From the NCBI RefSeq assembly GCF_000023105.1, contig NC_012669.1:4589025-4653024 (forward strand): a stretch of DNA of 64,000 nucleotides. Direction: 5' to 3'. Shown one piece after another: positions 1 to 8,295 of the stretch (its first letter is position 1; each line of letters begins with the position of its first letter). The position numbers and the translations under genes are program-made. Source of the DNA: Beutenbergia cavernae DSM 12333. Lineage in GTDB: Bacteria; Actinomycetota; Actinomycetes; Actinomycetales; Beutenbergiaceae. The notes under the pieces were generated by a model. The model was given only the letters and a program-made list of their open reading frames with translations, searched no databases and was not told the origin of the DNA.

Positions 1-339
1 AAGTCGTCGCCGCCGGACGCCGTCGAGCGGGCCGTGCGGGCCGTGGCGGCCGGCGAGATGATCCTGTCGCCGGCGGTCGCGGAGCGGGCGATGTCGTACG
101 TGCTGGGTGGGCAGCGCGCGGCCCGCCTCCCCTTCCCGCAGCTGACGGACCGCGAGCGCGAGGTGCTGGATCTGGTGGCCCACGGCCTGGACAACACCGC
201 GATCGCCCGCCGGCTCTCGCTGAGCCCGAAGACGGTACGCAACACCGTGGCGACGGTGCTGGCGAAGCTGTCGCTGCGGGACCGGTCGGCGGCCATCGTG
301 CGGGCGCGGGCCGAAGGCCTCGGCGCGGGTCCCGCCTAG
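1..339 (+). CDS. LuxR-family response regulator, C-terminal part (truncated by window edge)
   Basis: The reading frame is open from base 1 and ends at 339, so this is the C-terminal end of a longer gene. The visible part begins in the linker that usually follows a receiver domain (AVRAVAAGE) and continues into a complete LuxR/NarL helix-turn-helix (LTDREREVLDLVAHGLDNTAIARRL, then SLSPKTVRNTVATVLAKL). Proteins of this type bind DNA after phosphorylation by a sensor kinase. The receiver domain and partner kinase lie outside the window, so the signal is unknown. The internal ATG at 58 lies inside the linker and is not a credible start. Confidence 0.88.
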   Translation, partial: KSSPPDAVERAVRAVAAGEMILSPAVAERAMSYVLGGQRAARLPFPQLTDREREVLDLVAHGLDNTAIARRLSLSPKTVRNTVATVLAKLSLRDRSAAIVRARAEGLGAGPA

Positions 340-369
340 CGGAACGGCGGGCTGACAAGGCGAGTACTC

Positions 370-396
370 ACTGGGTGCATACACTGGGTGTATAGT
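370..396 (+). promoter_or_regulatory. Promoter and likely PadR operator
   Basis: ATACAC-TGG-GTGTAT (379-393) is a perfect 6-bp inverted repeat. It overlaps the candidate -10 hexamer TATAGT (391-396). The octamer ACTGGGTG occurs twice, at 370-377 and 383-390, 13 bp apart. The ATG at 405 begins 14 nt after the first base of the -10, so the transcript is leaderless or nearly so. The adjacent gene encodes a PadR protein, a family that usually represses its own operon at such palindromes. Autoregulation is inferred. Confidence 0.6.
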
Positions 397-404
397 TCCG
401 CGCC

Positions 405-947
405 ATGAGCGTTCCGATGGCGGTCCTCGGCCTTCTGCAACCCGGTCCGGCGCACGGCTTCGCGATCAAGCGGCGCTACGACGAGCTGATCGGTCGAGAC
501 CGTGAGCTCAAGTACGGGCAGGTGTACTCGACGCTGGCACGCCTCGAGCGCGACGGGCTGGCGAGCGGGGTCGGTGTGCAGCCCGGCGGCGGCGGGGATC
601 GCAAGGTCTACGCGATCACCGACGCTGGCGTGACGGAGCTCGAGACGTGGCTCATGACGCCGCAGCTCCCCCAGGCGCGACCGGCCGAGCTCGTGACACG
701 AGTCGTGCTGGCGCTCGTGGCCGGCCGGCCCGCTGAGCCGATCCTCGACGGCCAACGTCGCGTGTACCTGGCACGGATGCGTGAGCTGACGGCGGCGCGG
801 AAGGGAGCCGACGCCGTCGCGCGGGCGCTGGCCGACTTCGAGCAGGCGCACCTCGAGGCGGACCTGCGCTGGATCGAGCTCGCGGCTGCTCGCCTCGGCC
901 CGATGCGGGAGGCCCTGAACACGGGCGAGGAGGCCACTGATGGCTGA
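405..947 (+). CDS. PadR-family transcriptional regulator
   Basis: This 180-residue protein has an N-terminal winged helix (MAVLGLLQPGPAHGFAIKRR, then YGQVYSTLARLERDGLA, then KVYAITDAGVTELETWL). That is the PadR_N pattern, with the recognition helix followed by the wing. The C-terminal half is the helical dimerisation domain of PadR subfamily 2. The gene overlaps the ABC ATPase gene by 8 bp and precedes an FtsX-type permease, a common layout in which PadR represses a drug or peptide exporter until the compound binds it. The palindrome just upstream is its probable operator. The ligand cannot be read from the sequence. Confidence 0.93.
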   Translation: MSVPMAVLGLLQPGPAHGFAIKRRYDELIGRDRELKYGQVYSTLARLERDGLASGVGVQPGGGGDRKVYAITDAGVTELETWLMTPQLPQARPAELVTRVVLALVAGRPAEPILDGQRRVYLARMRELTAARKGADAVARALADFEQAHLEADLRWIELAAARLGPMREALNTGEEATDG

Positions 948-1629
948 GATCGTCCTGGAGACGCGGTCCGTCAGCCGCTCGTTCGGTGCGATGCCCGCCG
1001 TCGACGGCGTGGACCTCACCGTGCGCGCCGGTGAGGTCGTCGCGGTGATGGGACCGTCGGGGTCTGGAAAGTCGACGCTGCTTCACCTCGTCGCCGGACT
1101 GCTCCGCCCTGACTCCGGTGAGGTGTGGTTCGACGGCACGCGTCTGGACAACCAGCCTGAGCACGCACGAGCGAGGACGCGCCTGCGACACATGGGCTTC
1201 GTCTTCCAGTTCGGCGACCTCGTACCGGAACTCACCGTCGTCGAGAACGTCGAGCTGCCGCTCCGCCTCCTCGGCACAGCTCGCGCGAGCGCACGAGCTC
1301 GTGCGCTGGAGATGCTCGACCGCTTCGGGATCGCCGAGCAGGCGGACCGGCGCCTCTCCGAGGTGTCGGGCGGGCAGGCCCAGCGCGCCGCAGTCGCCCG
1401 TGCGCTCGTCCACCAGCCGGCCGTCGTGCTGGCCGATGAACCGACCGGTTCGCTGGACACGCTGACGGGCGAGCTCGTGCTCGAGGAGCTCGTGGGAGCT
1501 GCCGCGGAACGTGGCACGGCCGTCGTTCTCGTGACGCACGAGCTCCGGGTCGCGTCCTATGCCGACCGCGACGTCCTGGTCCGGGACGGCCGCATCGTCG
1601 CGGATCCGGTCGGCGCGGTCCCGTCATGA
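940..1629 (+). CDS. ABC exporter ATP-binding protein (MacB/LolD type)
   Basis: A 229-residue ATPase with Walker A GPSGSGKST at residues 38-46, a Q-loop in FVFQFGDL, the signature LSEVSGGQAQRAAVARAL, Walker B VVLADEPTGSLD and an H-loop in VLVTHEL. This is the pattern of LolD/MacB/BceA ATPases that work with FtsX-like permeases. It starts inside the last codons of the PadR gene and its stop overlaps the permease start (ATGA at 1626), so the three genes are translationally coupled. The exported substrate is unknown; antibiotic or antimicrobial-peptide export is the usual role of such PadR-linked pairs. Confidence 0.95.
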   Translation: MAEIVLETRSVSRSFGAMPAVDGVDLTVRAGEVVAVMGPSGSGKSTLLHLVAGLLRPDSGEVWFDGTRLDNQPEHARARTRLRHMGFVFQFGDLVPELTVVENVELPLRLLGTARASARARALEMLDRFGIAEQADRRLSEVSGGQAQRAAVARALVHQPAVVLADEPTGSLDTLTGELVLEELVGAAAERGTAVVLVTHELRVASYADRDVLVRDGRIVADPVGAVPS

Positions 1630-3548
1630 GCCCGCATCTTCTCCTCGGGTGGCGGCTCGTCCGCGCCGGCGGATGGACACGCGCTCTGAGCGTCGCGATC
1701 GGAGCACTCGTCGCCACCGTCTTCGCGATGGTCGCGCTCGCGATCCCGACGGCGGTGTACCCGCCCGATGCCGGCATCCTCGACATTTGGCAGGCGAACG
1801 TCACGGCCGCGCTCCTCTTCGCTCTCGCGCCCGCCGCCGTCCTGCTCGTCACGACAACTCGGATCTCGTCCGCGATTCGGGACCGCCGGCTCGAGTCCCT
1901 GCGACTCATCGGGCTCTCCCGTGGCGGTGCCACCACGGTCGCTGCTACGGAGTCGGGAACGCTGGCGGGTGCGGGCGCGGTGGCCGGATCGGTGATGTTC
2001 GTGGCACTCGGTCCCGTTGCCGATCGGATCGTCGCCGCAGGTCCCGCGTGGTTCGCCGCGCCGCTTCACCTCGACACCGTCGTCCTGCTGGCGGCCGTGC
2101 TCGGCGTCGTCGCCGTGTCCGCCGCGATCGGTGCCGCTCCGATGATGCGAAGCCACAGCCCGCTCCAGGGCCGCTCCCCCGCGACGAGGCGCCGGCCCAC
2201 TCGGTGGCGGCTCGCAGTTCCGGGCGTCGCTACCGCCATGCTCGGCACCCTGGTGGTGCGAGGTGAGGCGATCATCGCTGCGCAGCCCGACGCGGGCATC
2301 ACGTTGCTCGTTGGTGGTGCCGTGCTCGCTGCCGTCGGTGTGGCCGTGGCCACCCCCGTGCTCGCGGACTGGTCGACCGCGCTCCTCGTCCGCTCGGGCT
2401 CCGTCCCAGCCGTTCTCGCCGGTCGCGGGATCCAGGCAGAGCCGCTCGCGACGACGAGAATCGTCGCGGGTCTCGCCGTTGCCCTGCTCCTCGTGCTGGG
2501 CGGGAACGCGGTCCTGCTCGCGTTCGAGTCCACGCCGCAGTACCGCTCCGCGCTGCAGGCGCTCACCACCGGACCGCAGTCGATCCGCCTGCACCCCGAG
2601 GATCCTCGGACGACACCGCTCCTCTCGCTCGACGACGTCGCCGCGATCCAAGGCTCCCTCGACGGAGTTCCTGGTGTGGAGCAGGTCTTCCCCTCGTACG
2701 ACGTCGAGGCCGTCGGGTGCGACCCGATGGACGGGTGCTTCACGAGACCGTTCGTGGGGACCTGCGATCAGCTCGCCGCGGTGATGGCGGTGACCGGATG
2801 CGTCGATGGGCAAGCGGGGTACATCGGCGCTGCGAACGTGCCCGACGACTGGGGGTCGCTCCCCGAGCGCGGGGCCAGCGATCGCCTGGAGCTCCGCTTC
2901 GCCGGTGTCCCGCCGGTCAGCGTCCCGCTCGGGCCGGACCTCACCCAGGACTGGGCCGCCACCGAGGAGCGCTGGGTCTACCCGGCCGGGCACGACTACG
3001 TCATCCCGCCGGACGTCGCCGCACAGGCCGGCGCCGGCGCCCTCTTCGTCACGGTCATCGCCGAGGGTGGAACCGAGGTTCGCGACCGGGTCGCCGCCGC
3101 GTTGCCCTCGCTGGCCCAGCCCGAGGAGTACTGGAACGACTCGGAGGTCGCCGCCGTCGGTCGCGTCCGCCTCGTGATCTACACGCTGTCCTCGATGGCG
3201 ATCGGCACCGCGCTGCTCGGCCTGGCGCTGACGGCCTTCGACCACGCTCGCGAGCGACGACGCACCGTTGCTCGTCAGGTAGCGGCCGGCGTTCCGCCTC
3301 GGACGCTCTACGCCGGCCAGGTCCTCCAGGTCTTCACGCCGCTGCTCGCGGCCGTGGCTCTCTCGACGGCGCTGGGCTGGCTCCTCGTCCGTGCGTGGAG
3401 CGCGGCCAGCGGATGGCCGGCTCTCACCGACGGCTCGACGCTTGCCCTCGCTGCGACGGTGACGATCGTGGGCGGCGCCCTTGTCGCCCTCCTCACCATT
3501 CCGGCGGTGCGAACGCGACTCACTCCTGAGCTCCTCCGCCGCGAGTAG
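1626..3548 (+). CDS. FtsX-like ABC transporter permease
   Basis: A 640-residue membrane protein with about ten hydrophobic helices: two near the start, a run between residues about 100 and 300, and three after about residue 510. A large non-membrane region of roughly 200 residues follows the helix ending in LLVLGGNAVLLAF. This layout matches BceB/FtsX-like permeases, whose outer domain senses or binds the substrate. The outer region contains four cysteines (VGCDPMDGCFTRPFVGTCDQ and CVDG), unusual for a high-GC cytosolic fold and suggestive of disulfides. It is the third gene of the padR-ABC operon. Confidence 0.92.
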   Translation: MSPHLLLGWRLVRAGGWTRALSVAIGALVATVFAMVALAIPTAVYPPDAGILDIWQANVTAALLFALAPAAVLLVTTTRISSAIRDRRLESLRLIGLSRGGATTVAATESGTLAGAGAVAGSVMFVALGPVADRIVAAGPAWFAAPLHLDTVVLLAAVLGVVAVSAAIGAAPMMRSHSPLQGRSPATRRRPTRWRLAVPGVATAMLGTLVVRGEAIIAAQPDAGITLLVGGAVLAAVGVAVATPVLADWSTALLVRSGSVPAVLAGRGIQAEPLATTRIVAGLAVALLLVLGGNAVLLAFESTPQYRSALQALTTGPQSIRLHPEDPRTTPLLSLDDVAAIQGSLDGVPGVEQVFPSYDVEAVGCDPMDGCFTRPFVGTCDQLAAVMAVTGCVDGQAGYIGAANVPDDWGSLPERGASDRLELRFAGVPPVSVPLGPDLTQDWAATEERWVYPAGHDYVIPPDVAAQAGAGALFVTVIAEGGTEVRDRVAAALPSLAQPEEYWNDSEVAAVGRVRLVIYTLSSMAIGTALLGLALTAFDHARERRRTVARQVAAGVPPRTLYAGQVLQVFTPLLAAVALSTALGWLLVRAWSAASGWPALTDGSTLALAATVTIVGGALVALLTIPAVRTRLTPELLRRE

Positions 3549-3584
3549 GCGGGACACGGGTTCCTTCCACGCGCGGCTCATCGC

Positions 3585-4307
3585 TCACGGGCGGAGCAAC
3601 GAGCGCACCCGCGCAACCTCGCCCGACGACAGCCCGAGCCCCCTCAGGTACGCGCTCGACGACCCGTCGTGCTGCTGCAGGTGGTCGAGCATCGCGCCGA
3701 TGTCACTCGCCCGGGCCACGCCGGGTTCGGCCCGGCAGTAGTCCGCCACGATCTCGGAGCGTGTGACGTCGGCGAGGTCGAGGAGGATCGCCGCGACCAT
3801 CCCCGTGCGGTCCTTTCCCGCCGCACACCCGAACAGCACCGGCCCCGGTCCGGCCGAGGCCAGCGTCGAGAACACGGCCGCGAGGGTCGCCGCGTTCCGG
3901 TGCAGGCTTGCGCAATAGACCTCCCCCACGCTGCGCTCCGCGGCCGGATCGCGCCGTCGTTCAGCGTCCGGATCGATGAGCGGACGACGGCGGTAGGCCG
4001 CGTGCGCTGCGAACGGATGGGGACGCGCGTCGACCTCGTCCGCCGATCGCAGGTCGAGGACCAGCGACACGCCCGCCCCCTCGAGAGCCGCACGTTGACC
4101 CGACACCAGACGCGACGGCGTCGCCGACCTGATGACACGACCGCTCGGGGTGTGCGTGCCGTCCCGGCGTCGGAGACCTCCGAGGTCGCGGGCTCGCGGC
4201 AGGCCGAGCCACCACGCGCTCGCCGCTACCGACACCTGCGCCACCGTATCCGCTGGCGCACCGTTGGATGTCGCGGACGGCGTCGAGGTCACCGCAGCTG
4301 GCGGCAT
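3585..4307 (-). CDS. Tyrosine/serine protein phosphatase, Y_phosphatase3 type
   Basis: A 240-residue protein with the N-terminal motif ARDLGGL and the catalytic P-loop CAAGKDRTGM (C-x5-R: nucleophile Cys, phosphate-binding Arg). Both are typical of the bacterial dual-specificity phosphatases related to Mycobacterium PtpB. An acidic residue in VLDLRSADEV fits the usual general-acid region. There is no signal peptide, so it is probably cytosolic or released without a signal. It is monocistronic and faces the ABC exporter operon tail to tail. Substrates may be phosphoproteins or phosphoinositides; the sequence does not decide. Confidence 0.88.
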   Translation of the reverse strand: MPPAAVTSTPSATSNGAPADTVAQVSVAASAWWLGLPRARDLGGLRRRDGTHTPSGRVIRSATPSRLVSGQRAALEGAGVSLVLDLRSADEVDARPHPFAAHAAYRRRPLIDPDAERRRDPAAERSVGEVYCASLHRNAATLAAVFSTLASAGPGPVLFGCAAGKDRTGMVAAILLDLADVTRSEIVADYCRAEPGVARASDIGAMLDHLQQHDGSSSAYLRGLGLSSGEVARVRSLLRP

Positions 4308-4383
4308 GTCGAGAACGCTCGGGCGGCTCCGTTCTCCCTATGACGGCGCCAGGCGGGCGCCCCGACGGAACGAGGCGAGAACG

Positions 4384-4896
4384 ATGGACCGACGTGACGT
4401 AGCCGAAGCCTTGGCGAAGCCGATCGCGCAGGAGCTCCTGGGATCCTCGATCCCGGCACGACTGGCCTATGTGGGTGCCGACGGCGGTCCCCGCGTGATC
4501 CCGATCGGTTGCTGGTGGACGGGTGCGGCTCTCGTCATGGCGACCACGCCGAACGCACCCAAGGTCCCGGCGCTGCGCGCCCGCCCGAACGTGGCGATCA
4601 CGATCGACAGGCTGGACCCGTGGCCACCGCGCATGCTCCTGATCCGCGGTGCGGCACGGCTCGAGGAGGTCGACGGCGTCCCGGACGAGTACATCGAAGG
4701 GGGACGCAAGGTCACTCCCGCCGATCTCTTCGAGGACTGGGAGCGTGGCGTGCGGGAGCTGTACGAGCGGATGGTGCTCGTCAGCGTCGAGCCCACATGG
4801 GCAAAGCTGATCGACTTCGAGACGACCCTGCCGTCGCCGGTGGAAGAGCTGATGCGTGCCCGGGCGAGCGGCGAAGGGCGCCTGGCGGGTGGGTGA
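4384..4896 (+). CDS. Pyridoxamine 5'-phosphate oxidase family protein
   Basis: This 170-residue protein has the split-barrel FMN-binding pattern of the PPOX superfamily (ARLAYVGADGGPRVIPIGCWW, then VALRA-type RARPNVAITID, then LIRGAARLEEV). The ATG at 4384 was chosen because it begins the conserved domain and follows a purine-rich stretch (GAGGCGAGA); the upstream extension is unrelated in composition. Family members reduce or bind flavin-type cofactors such as FMN or F420, and the exact substrate cannot be told. The next gene has its own promoter, so this is likely a single-gene unit. Confidence 0.85.
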   Translation: MDRRDVAEALAKPIAQELLGSSIPARLAYVGADGGPRVIPIGCWWTGAALVMATTPNAPKVPALRARPNVAITIDRLDPWPPRMLLIRGAARLEEVDGVPDEYIEGGRKVTPADLFEDWERGVRELYERMVLVSVEPTWAKLIDFETTLPSPVEELMRARASGEGRLAGG

Positions 4897-4905
4897 GGGC
4901 GGGAC

Positions 4906-4935
4906 TTGACGCGTAGGATTATTCCTACGTATCGT
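4906..4935 (+). promoter_or_regulatory. Promoter with operator palindrome in its spacer (VOC-arsR operon)
   Basis: TTGACG (4906-4911) and TATCGT (4930-4935) form a good -35/-10 pair with an 18-bp spacer. The spacer is filled exactly by CGTAGGA-TTAT-TCCTACG (4912-4929), a perfect 7-bp inverted repeat. The ATG at 4942 lies 7 nt past the -10, giving a leaderless mRNA. The operon encodes an ArsR-type repressor, whose family binds such imperfect 12-2-12 style palindromes between promoter elements. Autorepression is inferred. Confidence 0.68.
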
Positions 4936-4941
4936 GCCGAC

Positions 4942-5295
4942 ATGGCCATCAACTCCGTGAAGACCGTGACCGTGTTCGTTGCCGACCAGGACCGTGCCCG
5001 CGACTTCTACGTCGATGGCCTTGGCATGGAAGTAAAGGTCGACCAGACATTCGGCGAGAACCGTTGGCTCGAGGTGGGTGCGCCTGAGGGCACCGCGCTC
5101 GTCCTGCACAAGCCTTTCCCCGGTATGAGCGCCGGCGGCGGGCAGGGCACCCTGCTCGCCAGCGATGACCTCGACGCTGACGTCGCACGCCTGCAGGCGG
5201 CTGGGGTCGTCGTGGACGGCCCGAATGACATGCCGTGGGGCAAGCAGGCAACCTTCACCGACCCGGATGGCAACGGCTACGCCCTGCAGGGCTGA
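4942..5295 (+). CDS. VOC-superfamily (glyoxalase/dioxygenase-like) protein
   Basis: A 117-residue protein with one complete VOC module: VKTVTVFVADQDRARDFYVDGLGMEV at the start and FTDPDGNGYALQG at the end. Members bind a divalent metal and act as lyases, dioxygenases or small-molecule sequestering proteins. The start at 4942 is preferred over 4906 because the promoter -10 ends at 4935 and the domain begins here. It is first in a four-gene unit with ArsR, SRPBCC and DUF3052 genes, a combination seen in many Actinobacteria whose function is not established. Confidence 0.9.
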   Translation: MAINSVKTVTVFVADQDRARDFYVDGLGMEVKVDQTFGENRWLEVGAPEGTALVLHKPFPGMSAGGGQGTLLASDDLDADVARLQAAGVVVDGPNDMPWGKQATFTDPDGNGYALQG

Positions 5296-5306
5296 GGAGA
5301 CCCCAG

Positions 5307-5654
5307 TTGCCTCGACGTCTCAAGAGCGGGCCCCTTGACGAGGTGTTCGGCGCGCTGGCCAACCCCACCCGCCGCGACATCCTTGACGAGCTCCTCGGTG
5401 GTGAGCACACCGCGGGGGAGCTCGCCGCGAAGTTCGACATGGCCCGTCCCAGCGTCTCCGAACACCTCCGCGGGCTGCGGGAGAGCGGCCTGGTCGAGGA
5501 ACGCCAGGTTGGCCGCCGCCGCTTCTACCGTGTCACGGGGGAACCGATGGGCGAGCTGATCGACTGGCTGACCCCGTACGAGCGGTTCTGGCGTGACCGG
5601 ATGACCGCGCTCGGCGGTGTCCTCGACCGGATGGGTGACGATGACGAAGAGTGA
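5307..5654 (+). CDS. ArsR-family winged-helix repressor
   Basis: A 115-residue protein with the ArsR/SmtB winged helix: FGALANPTRRDILDELL, then TAGELAAKFDMARPSVSEHLRGL, then ERQVGRRRFYRV. It lacks the CxC or His-rich metal sites of metal-sensing members and belongs with the metal-independent ArsR proteins that are paired with SRPBCC genes. The TTG at 5307 was chosen because GAGGAGA (5294-5300) sits 6 nt upstream and directly follows the VOC stop. It overlaps the next gene by 14 bp. It probably represses its own operon at the palindrome 4912-4929. Confidence 0.9.
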   Translation: MPRRLKSGPLDEVFGALANPTRRDILDELLGGEHTAGELAAKFDMARPSVSEHLRGLRESGLVEERQVGRRRFYRVTGEPMGELIDWLTPYERFWRDRMTALGGVLDRMGDDDEE

Positions 5655-6093
5655 CGATCTCACCACGATCGAGGTCGATCAGTACTTCCCTCACGCGCCG
5701 GCGAAGCTGTGGCGCGCGCTGACGACGCCGGAGCTGATGGCGCAATGGCTGATGCCAAACGACTTCCAACCCGTCGTCGGGCACCGGTTCACCTTCCGTG
5801 GGCGCCCAGTGGCGCAGACCGGGTTCTCGGGGCAGATCGCCTGCCAGGTGCTGGAACTGATCCCTTCGAAGCGACTGCGGATCAGCTGGGCCGATGCCGA
5901 TACCACCGACGTGATGGCGACCGAGGTCGCCTGGACCCTCCAACCCGAGGGCAAGGGCACCCGACTGTTCCTCGAACACTCCGGCTTCGACCCCGACGAC
6001 CCCGTCCAGCAGCTCGCGCGCCGTTTCATGAACGGCGGCTGGCGCAGCCACGTGCTGCGCCGACTGGGCGACCTGCTTCAGCGCCTCACCTGA
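5641..6093 (+). CDS. SRPBCC (AHSA1/START-like) domain protein
   Basis: A 150-residue protein with the AHSA1 pattern: VDQYFPHAPAKLWRALTTPELMAQWLMP near the start and LFLEHSGF near the end, typical of the SRPBCC ligand-binding cavity fold. The ATG at 5641 (MTKSDDL) lies inside the end of the arsR gene, which implies coupled translation. Pairs of ArsR with AHSA1-like proteins are widespread; the bound ligand is usually unknown. Confidence 0.9.
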   Translation: MTKSDDLTTIEVDQYFPHAPAKLWRALTTPELMAQWLMPNDFQPVVGHRFTFRGRPVAQTGFSGQIACQVLELIPSKRLRISWADADTTDVMATEVAWTLQPEGKGTRLFLEHSGFDPDDPVQQLARRFMNGGWRSHVLRRLGDLLQRLT

Positions 6094-6114
6094 CCACACC
6101 AAAAGGACCCCACC

Positions 6115-6492
6115 ATGCCTCGCACCATCGCAGAGAAGCTGCAGATCAGGCCGAACACCGAAGTGCTGTTCGGCCCCTCCACCCCGGAGCAGCGTGCATT
6201 GCTGGATCCCCTGCCCGAGGGGGTCATCCTCGTCGACGGCATCGACCGGGATACTTCGGATGTCGCGGTGATGTTCGCGCGGAACCGAGACGAGCTCGAC
6301 GCTCTGCTCATAGGCACGTTCCCGTTGTTCACCACGCCGAAGGCGATCTGGATCGGCTACCCCAAGGGCAACAAGGCCGACATCAACCGCGACAGCATCT
6401 GGGAGCGCGCCGAGGAGGTCGGATGGACCCTCAACGGCAACGTCTCCCTGTCCGACACCTGGTCCAGCGTCCGCCTCAAGCGCCAGGACTGA
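6115..6492 (+). CDS. DUF3052-family protein
   Basis: A 125-residue protein that ends the VOC-arsR-SRPBCC operon, 21 bp after the SRPBCC stop. The lines IWIGYPKGNKADINRDSIW and the closing DTWSSVRLKR match the DUF3052 pattern (YPK, N-R-D-S, TWS-x-R). No catalytic motif can be named and the family's function is not established. Its fixed place next to SRPBCC and VOC genes suggests a shared small-molecule or stress role. Confidence 0.78.
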   Translation: MPRTIAEKLQIRPNTEVLFGPSTPEQRALLDPLPEGVILVDGIDRDTSDVAVMFARNRDELDALLIGTFPLFTTPKAIWIGYPKGNKADINRDSIWERAEEVGWTLNGNVSLSDTWSSVRLKRQD

Positions 6493-6631
6493 ACCTGAGG
6501 ATTGGCGTTCCTGCCCGCTGAACCCGGATGCTGGCGGCGAGCATGCGGCGCGACCCGATCGCGACACGTCACACTCGGAGGGCCCGTTTCGTCGTCATGT
6601 CATGACCACTCGCACGGGAAGGACGAGTCAC

Positions 6632-7078
6632 ATGACCACTCTCGAGCAGCACGAGGCGGACGAAGCGGCGATCCGGCAGCACGTCGACGGCATCATCGCG
6701 AGCCTGCGCACCAAGGACCTCGAGGCGATGCGCCGGCTGTACGCGCCCGACGTCGTCTCGTTCGACATCGAACCCCCGCTGCAGCACGTGGGCATCGAGG
6801 CGAAGCTCGCGAACTGGGCCCGGGTGTTCGAGATCTTCCAGCAGGTGGACTACGAGGTGCGCGATCTCACGCTCGCCGTCGACGATCACGTCGCCTTCGG
6901 GCACGGCTTCGGCCGGCTCAGCGGCACGCTCGCGGACGGCGCGACCACGCCCGGGATGTGGGTCCGGGCGACGTACGGCTTCCGCAAGGTTGACGGCGGA
7001 TGGGTGATCGCCCACGACCAGGTGTCGGTGCCGTTCGACGTGCGGACGGGTCGCGGGGTGGCCGACCTCGAGCCGTGA
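6632..7078 (+). CDS. SnoaL-like / nuclear-transport-factor-2-fold protein
   Basis: A 148-residue protein of the SnoaL/NTF2-like cone fold: IIASLRTKDLEAMRRLYAPDVVSFDI, then WVRATYGFRKVDGGWVIAHDQVSVPF. Close relatives are annotated as ketosteroid-isomerase-like or SgcJ/EcaC proteins and are mostly of unknown function. The ATG at 6632 was preferred over 6602 because GGAAGGAC ends 8 nt before it. It lies alone between the DUF3052 operon and the LigD-like gene. Confidence 0.85.
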   Translation: MTTLEQHEADEAAIRQHVDGIIASLRTKDLEAMRRLYAPDVVSFDIEPPLQHVGIEAKLANWARVFEIFQQVDYEVRDLTLAVDDHVAFGHGFGRLSGTLADGATTPGMWVRATYGFRKVDGGWVIAHDQVSVPFDVRTGRGVADLEP

Positions 7079-7114
7079 CGGTTCGCGGGACGTCTGCCGT
7101 GGCAGTCTGGGGCG

Positions 7115-8113
7115 ATGGCACGAGCCAAGCAGGTCGAGCTGCGCGACGGCGTCGAGCTCACCAACCTCGACCAGCCGCTGTTCTCCGGGGCTGACGCGAC
7201 GAAGCGGGATCTCGTCGACTACCTCGACGCCGTCGCGGGGCCGTTGCTGCGCGAGCTCGCCGGTCGTCCGCTCTCGGTGGTGCGCGTGCGCCCGGGAGCG
7301 CCGCCGTTCATGCAGAAGAACCTCCCCGACTACGCGCCGGACTTCGTCCGCTCCGTGACCGTCTGGTCGGACGCCGGGCACCGCGAGATCCACTACCCGA
7401 TCTGCGAGGACCGGCGCACGCTGCTGTGGCTCGCGAACCAGCGTGCGGTCGAGTACCACCCGACGCTGATGCTGCCGGCTACGCCGTCGGCCTCGCAGGA
7501 ACGCGTCGAGATCCTGGCGGGTGCGGTCACGCACCTGGTGCTCGACATCGATCCACCCGAGGGCAGCGGCTTCGACGTCGTCGTCGCGACGGCGCGGCTG
7601 GTCCAGGCGGCGCTCACGGACGCCGGGCTGCGCGGCGCCGTCAAGACGTCGGGGTCCAAGGGCGTCCACGTGATCGTGCCGGTCACCGGCATCGAGCTGC
7701 CGGACGCCGCGGCGGCCACCCGGGCCCTGGCGGCCAGGGCGGAACGGCTGGACCCCTCCGTGGCGACCACCGCGTACATCAAGGCCGATCGGGGCGGGAA
7801 GGTGTTCCTCGACGCCACCCGCTCGGGCGGCGCGTCCCTGGCCTGCTGCTACAGCCCGAGGGTGCGGCCGGGCGTCCCGGTCTCCTACCCGGTGCCGTGG
7901 GAGGACCTCGAGGAGGTCACGCCAGCCGCGTTCACGATCCGGTCCGTACCGGCCATGCTCGACGGCGACCCGTGGGCGGCGTCGCTGCCGTCACCGCAGA
8001 CCGTGCCGGCAGACGTGATCGCCGAGGGTCACACGATCCCCGTCGCACGCGTGGCGGCCATGCACGAGGGCAAGAGGCGCAAGCGTGCTGCGGAGCGCGA
8101 CGCGGCTGGGTGA
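7115..8113 (+). CDS. LigD-type primase-polymerase (archaeo-eukaryotic primase fold)
   Basis: A 332-residue protein covering the polymerase (PolDom) module of bacterial DNA ligase D: LTNLDQPLF at the start, the catalytic pair in LVLDIDPP, the substrate-binding SGSKGVHV and the third acidic region near FLDATR. PolDom fills gaps with ribo- or deoxynucleotides during non-homologous end joining. No ligase, nuclease or Ku gene is adjacent, so this is a stand-alone PolDom, as in mycobacterial PolD1/PolD2. A role in end joining or base-excision gap filling is likely. Confidence 0.92.
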   Translation: MARAKQVELRDGVELTNLDQPLFSGADATKRDLVDYLDAVAGPLLRELAGRPLSVVRVRPGAPPFMQKNLPDYAPDFVRSVTVWSDAGHREIHYPICEDRRTLLWLANQRAVEYHPTLMLPATPSASQERVEILAGAVTHLVLDIDPPEGSGFDVVVATARLVQAALTDAGLRGAVKTSGSKGVHVIVPVTGIELPDAAAATRALAARAERLDPSVATTAYIKADRGGKVFLDATRSGGASLACCYSPRVRPGVPVSYPVPWEDLEEVTPAAFTIRSVPAMLDGDPWAASLPSPQTVPADVIAEGHTIPVARVAAMHEGKRRKRAAERDAAG

Positions 8114-8295
8114 GCGCCACTGACGTCACGGCCGGACCGGGCGGCGTCAGCTCGCGAAGCGGGCGCAGCCGCAGGACGGTTTCGGCGCCGGTCGCGCTGG
8201 CCATGTGGAACATCGGTTGCGCCTCCGGCAACTGATGCTCCGCGGGCCGCCCGGTACCGCCGCACCGCCGCAGCCCTCGCGTGCCGCCCTCCCGC

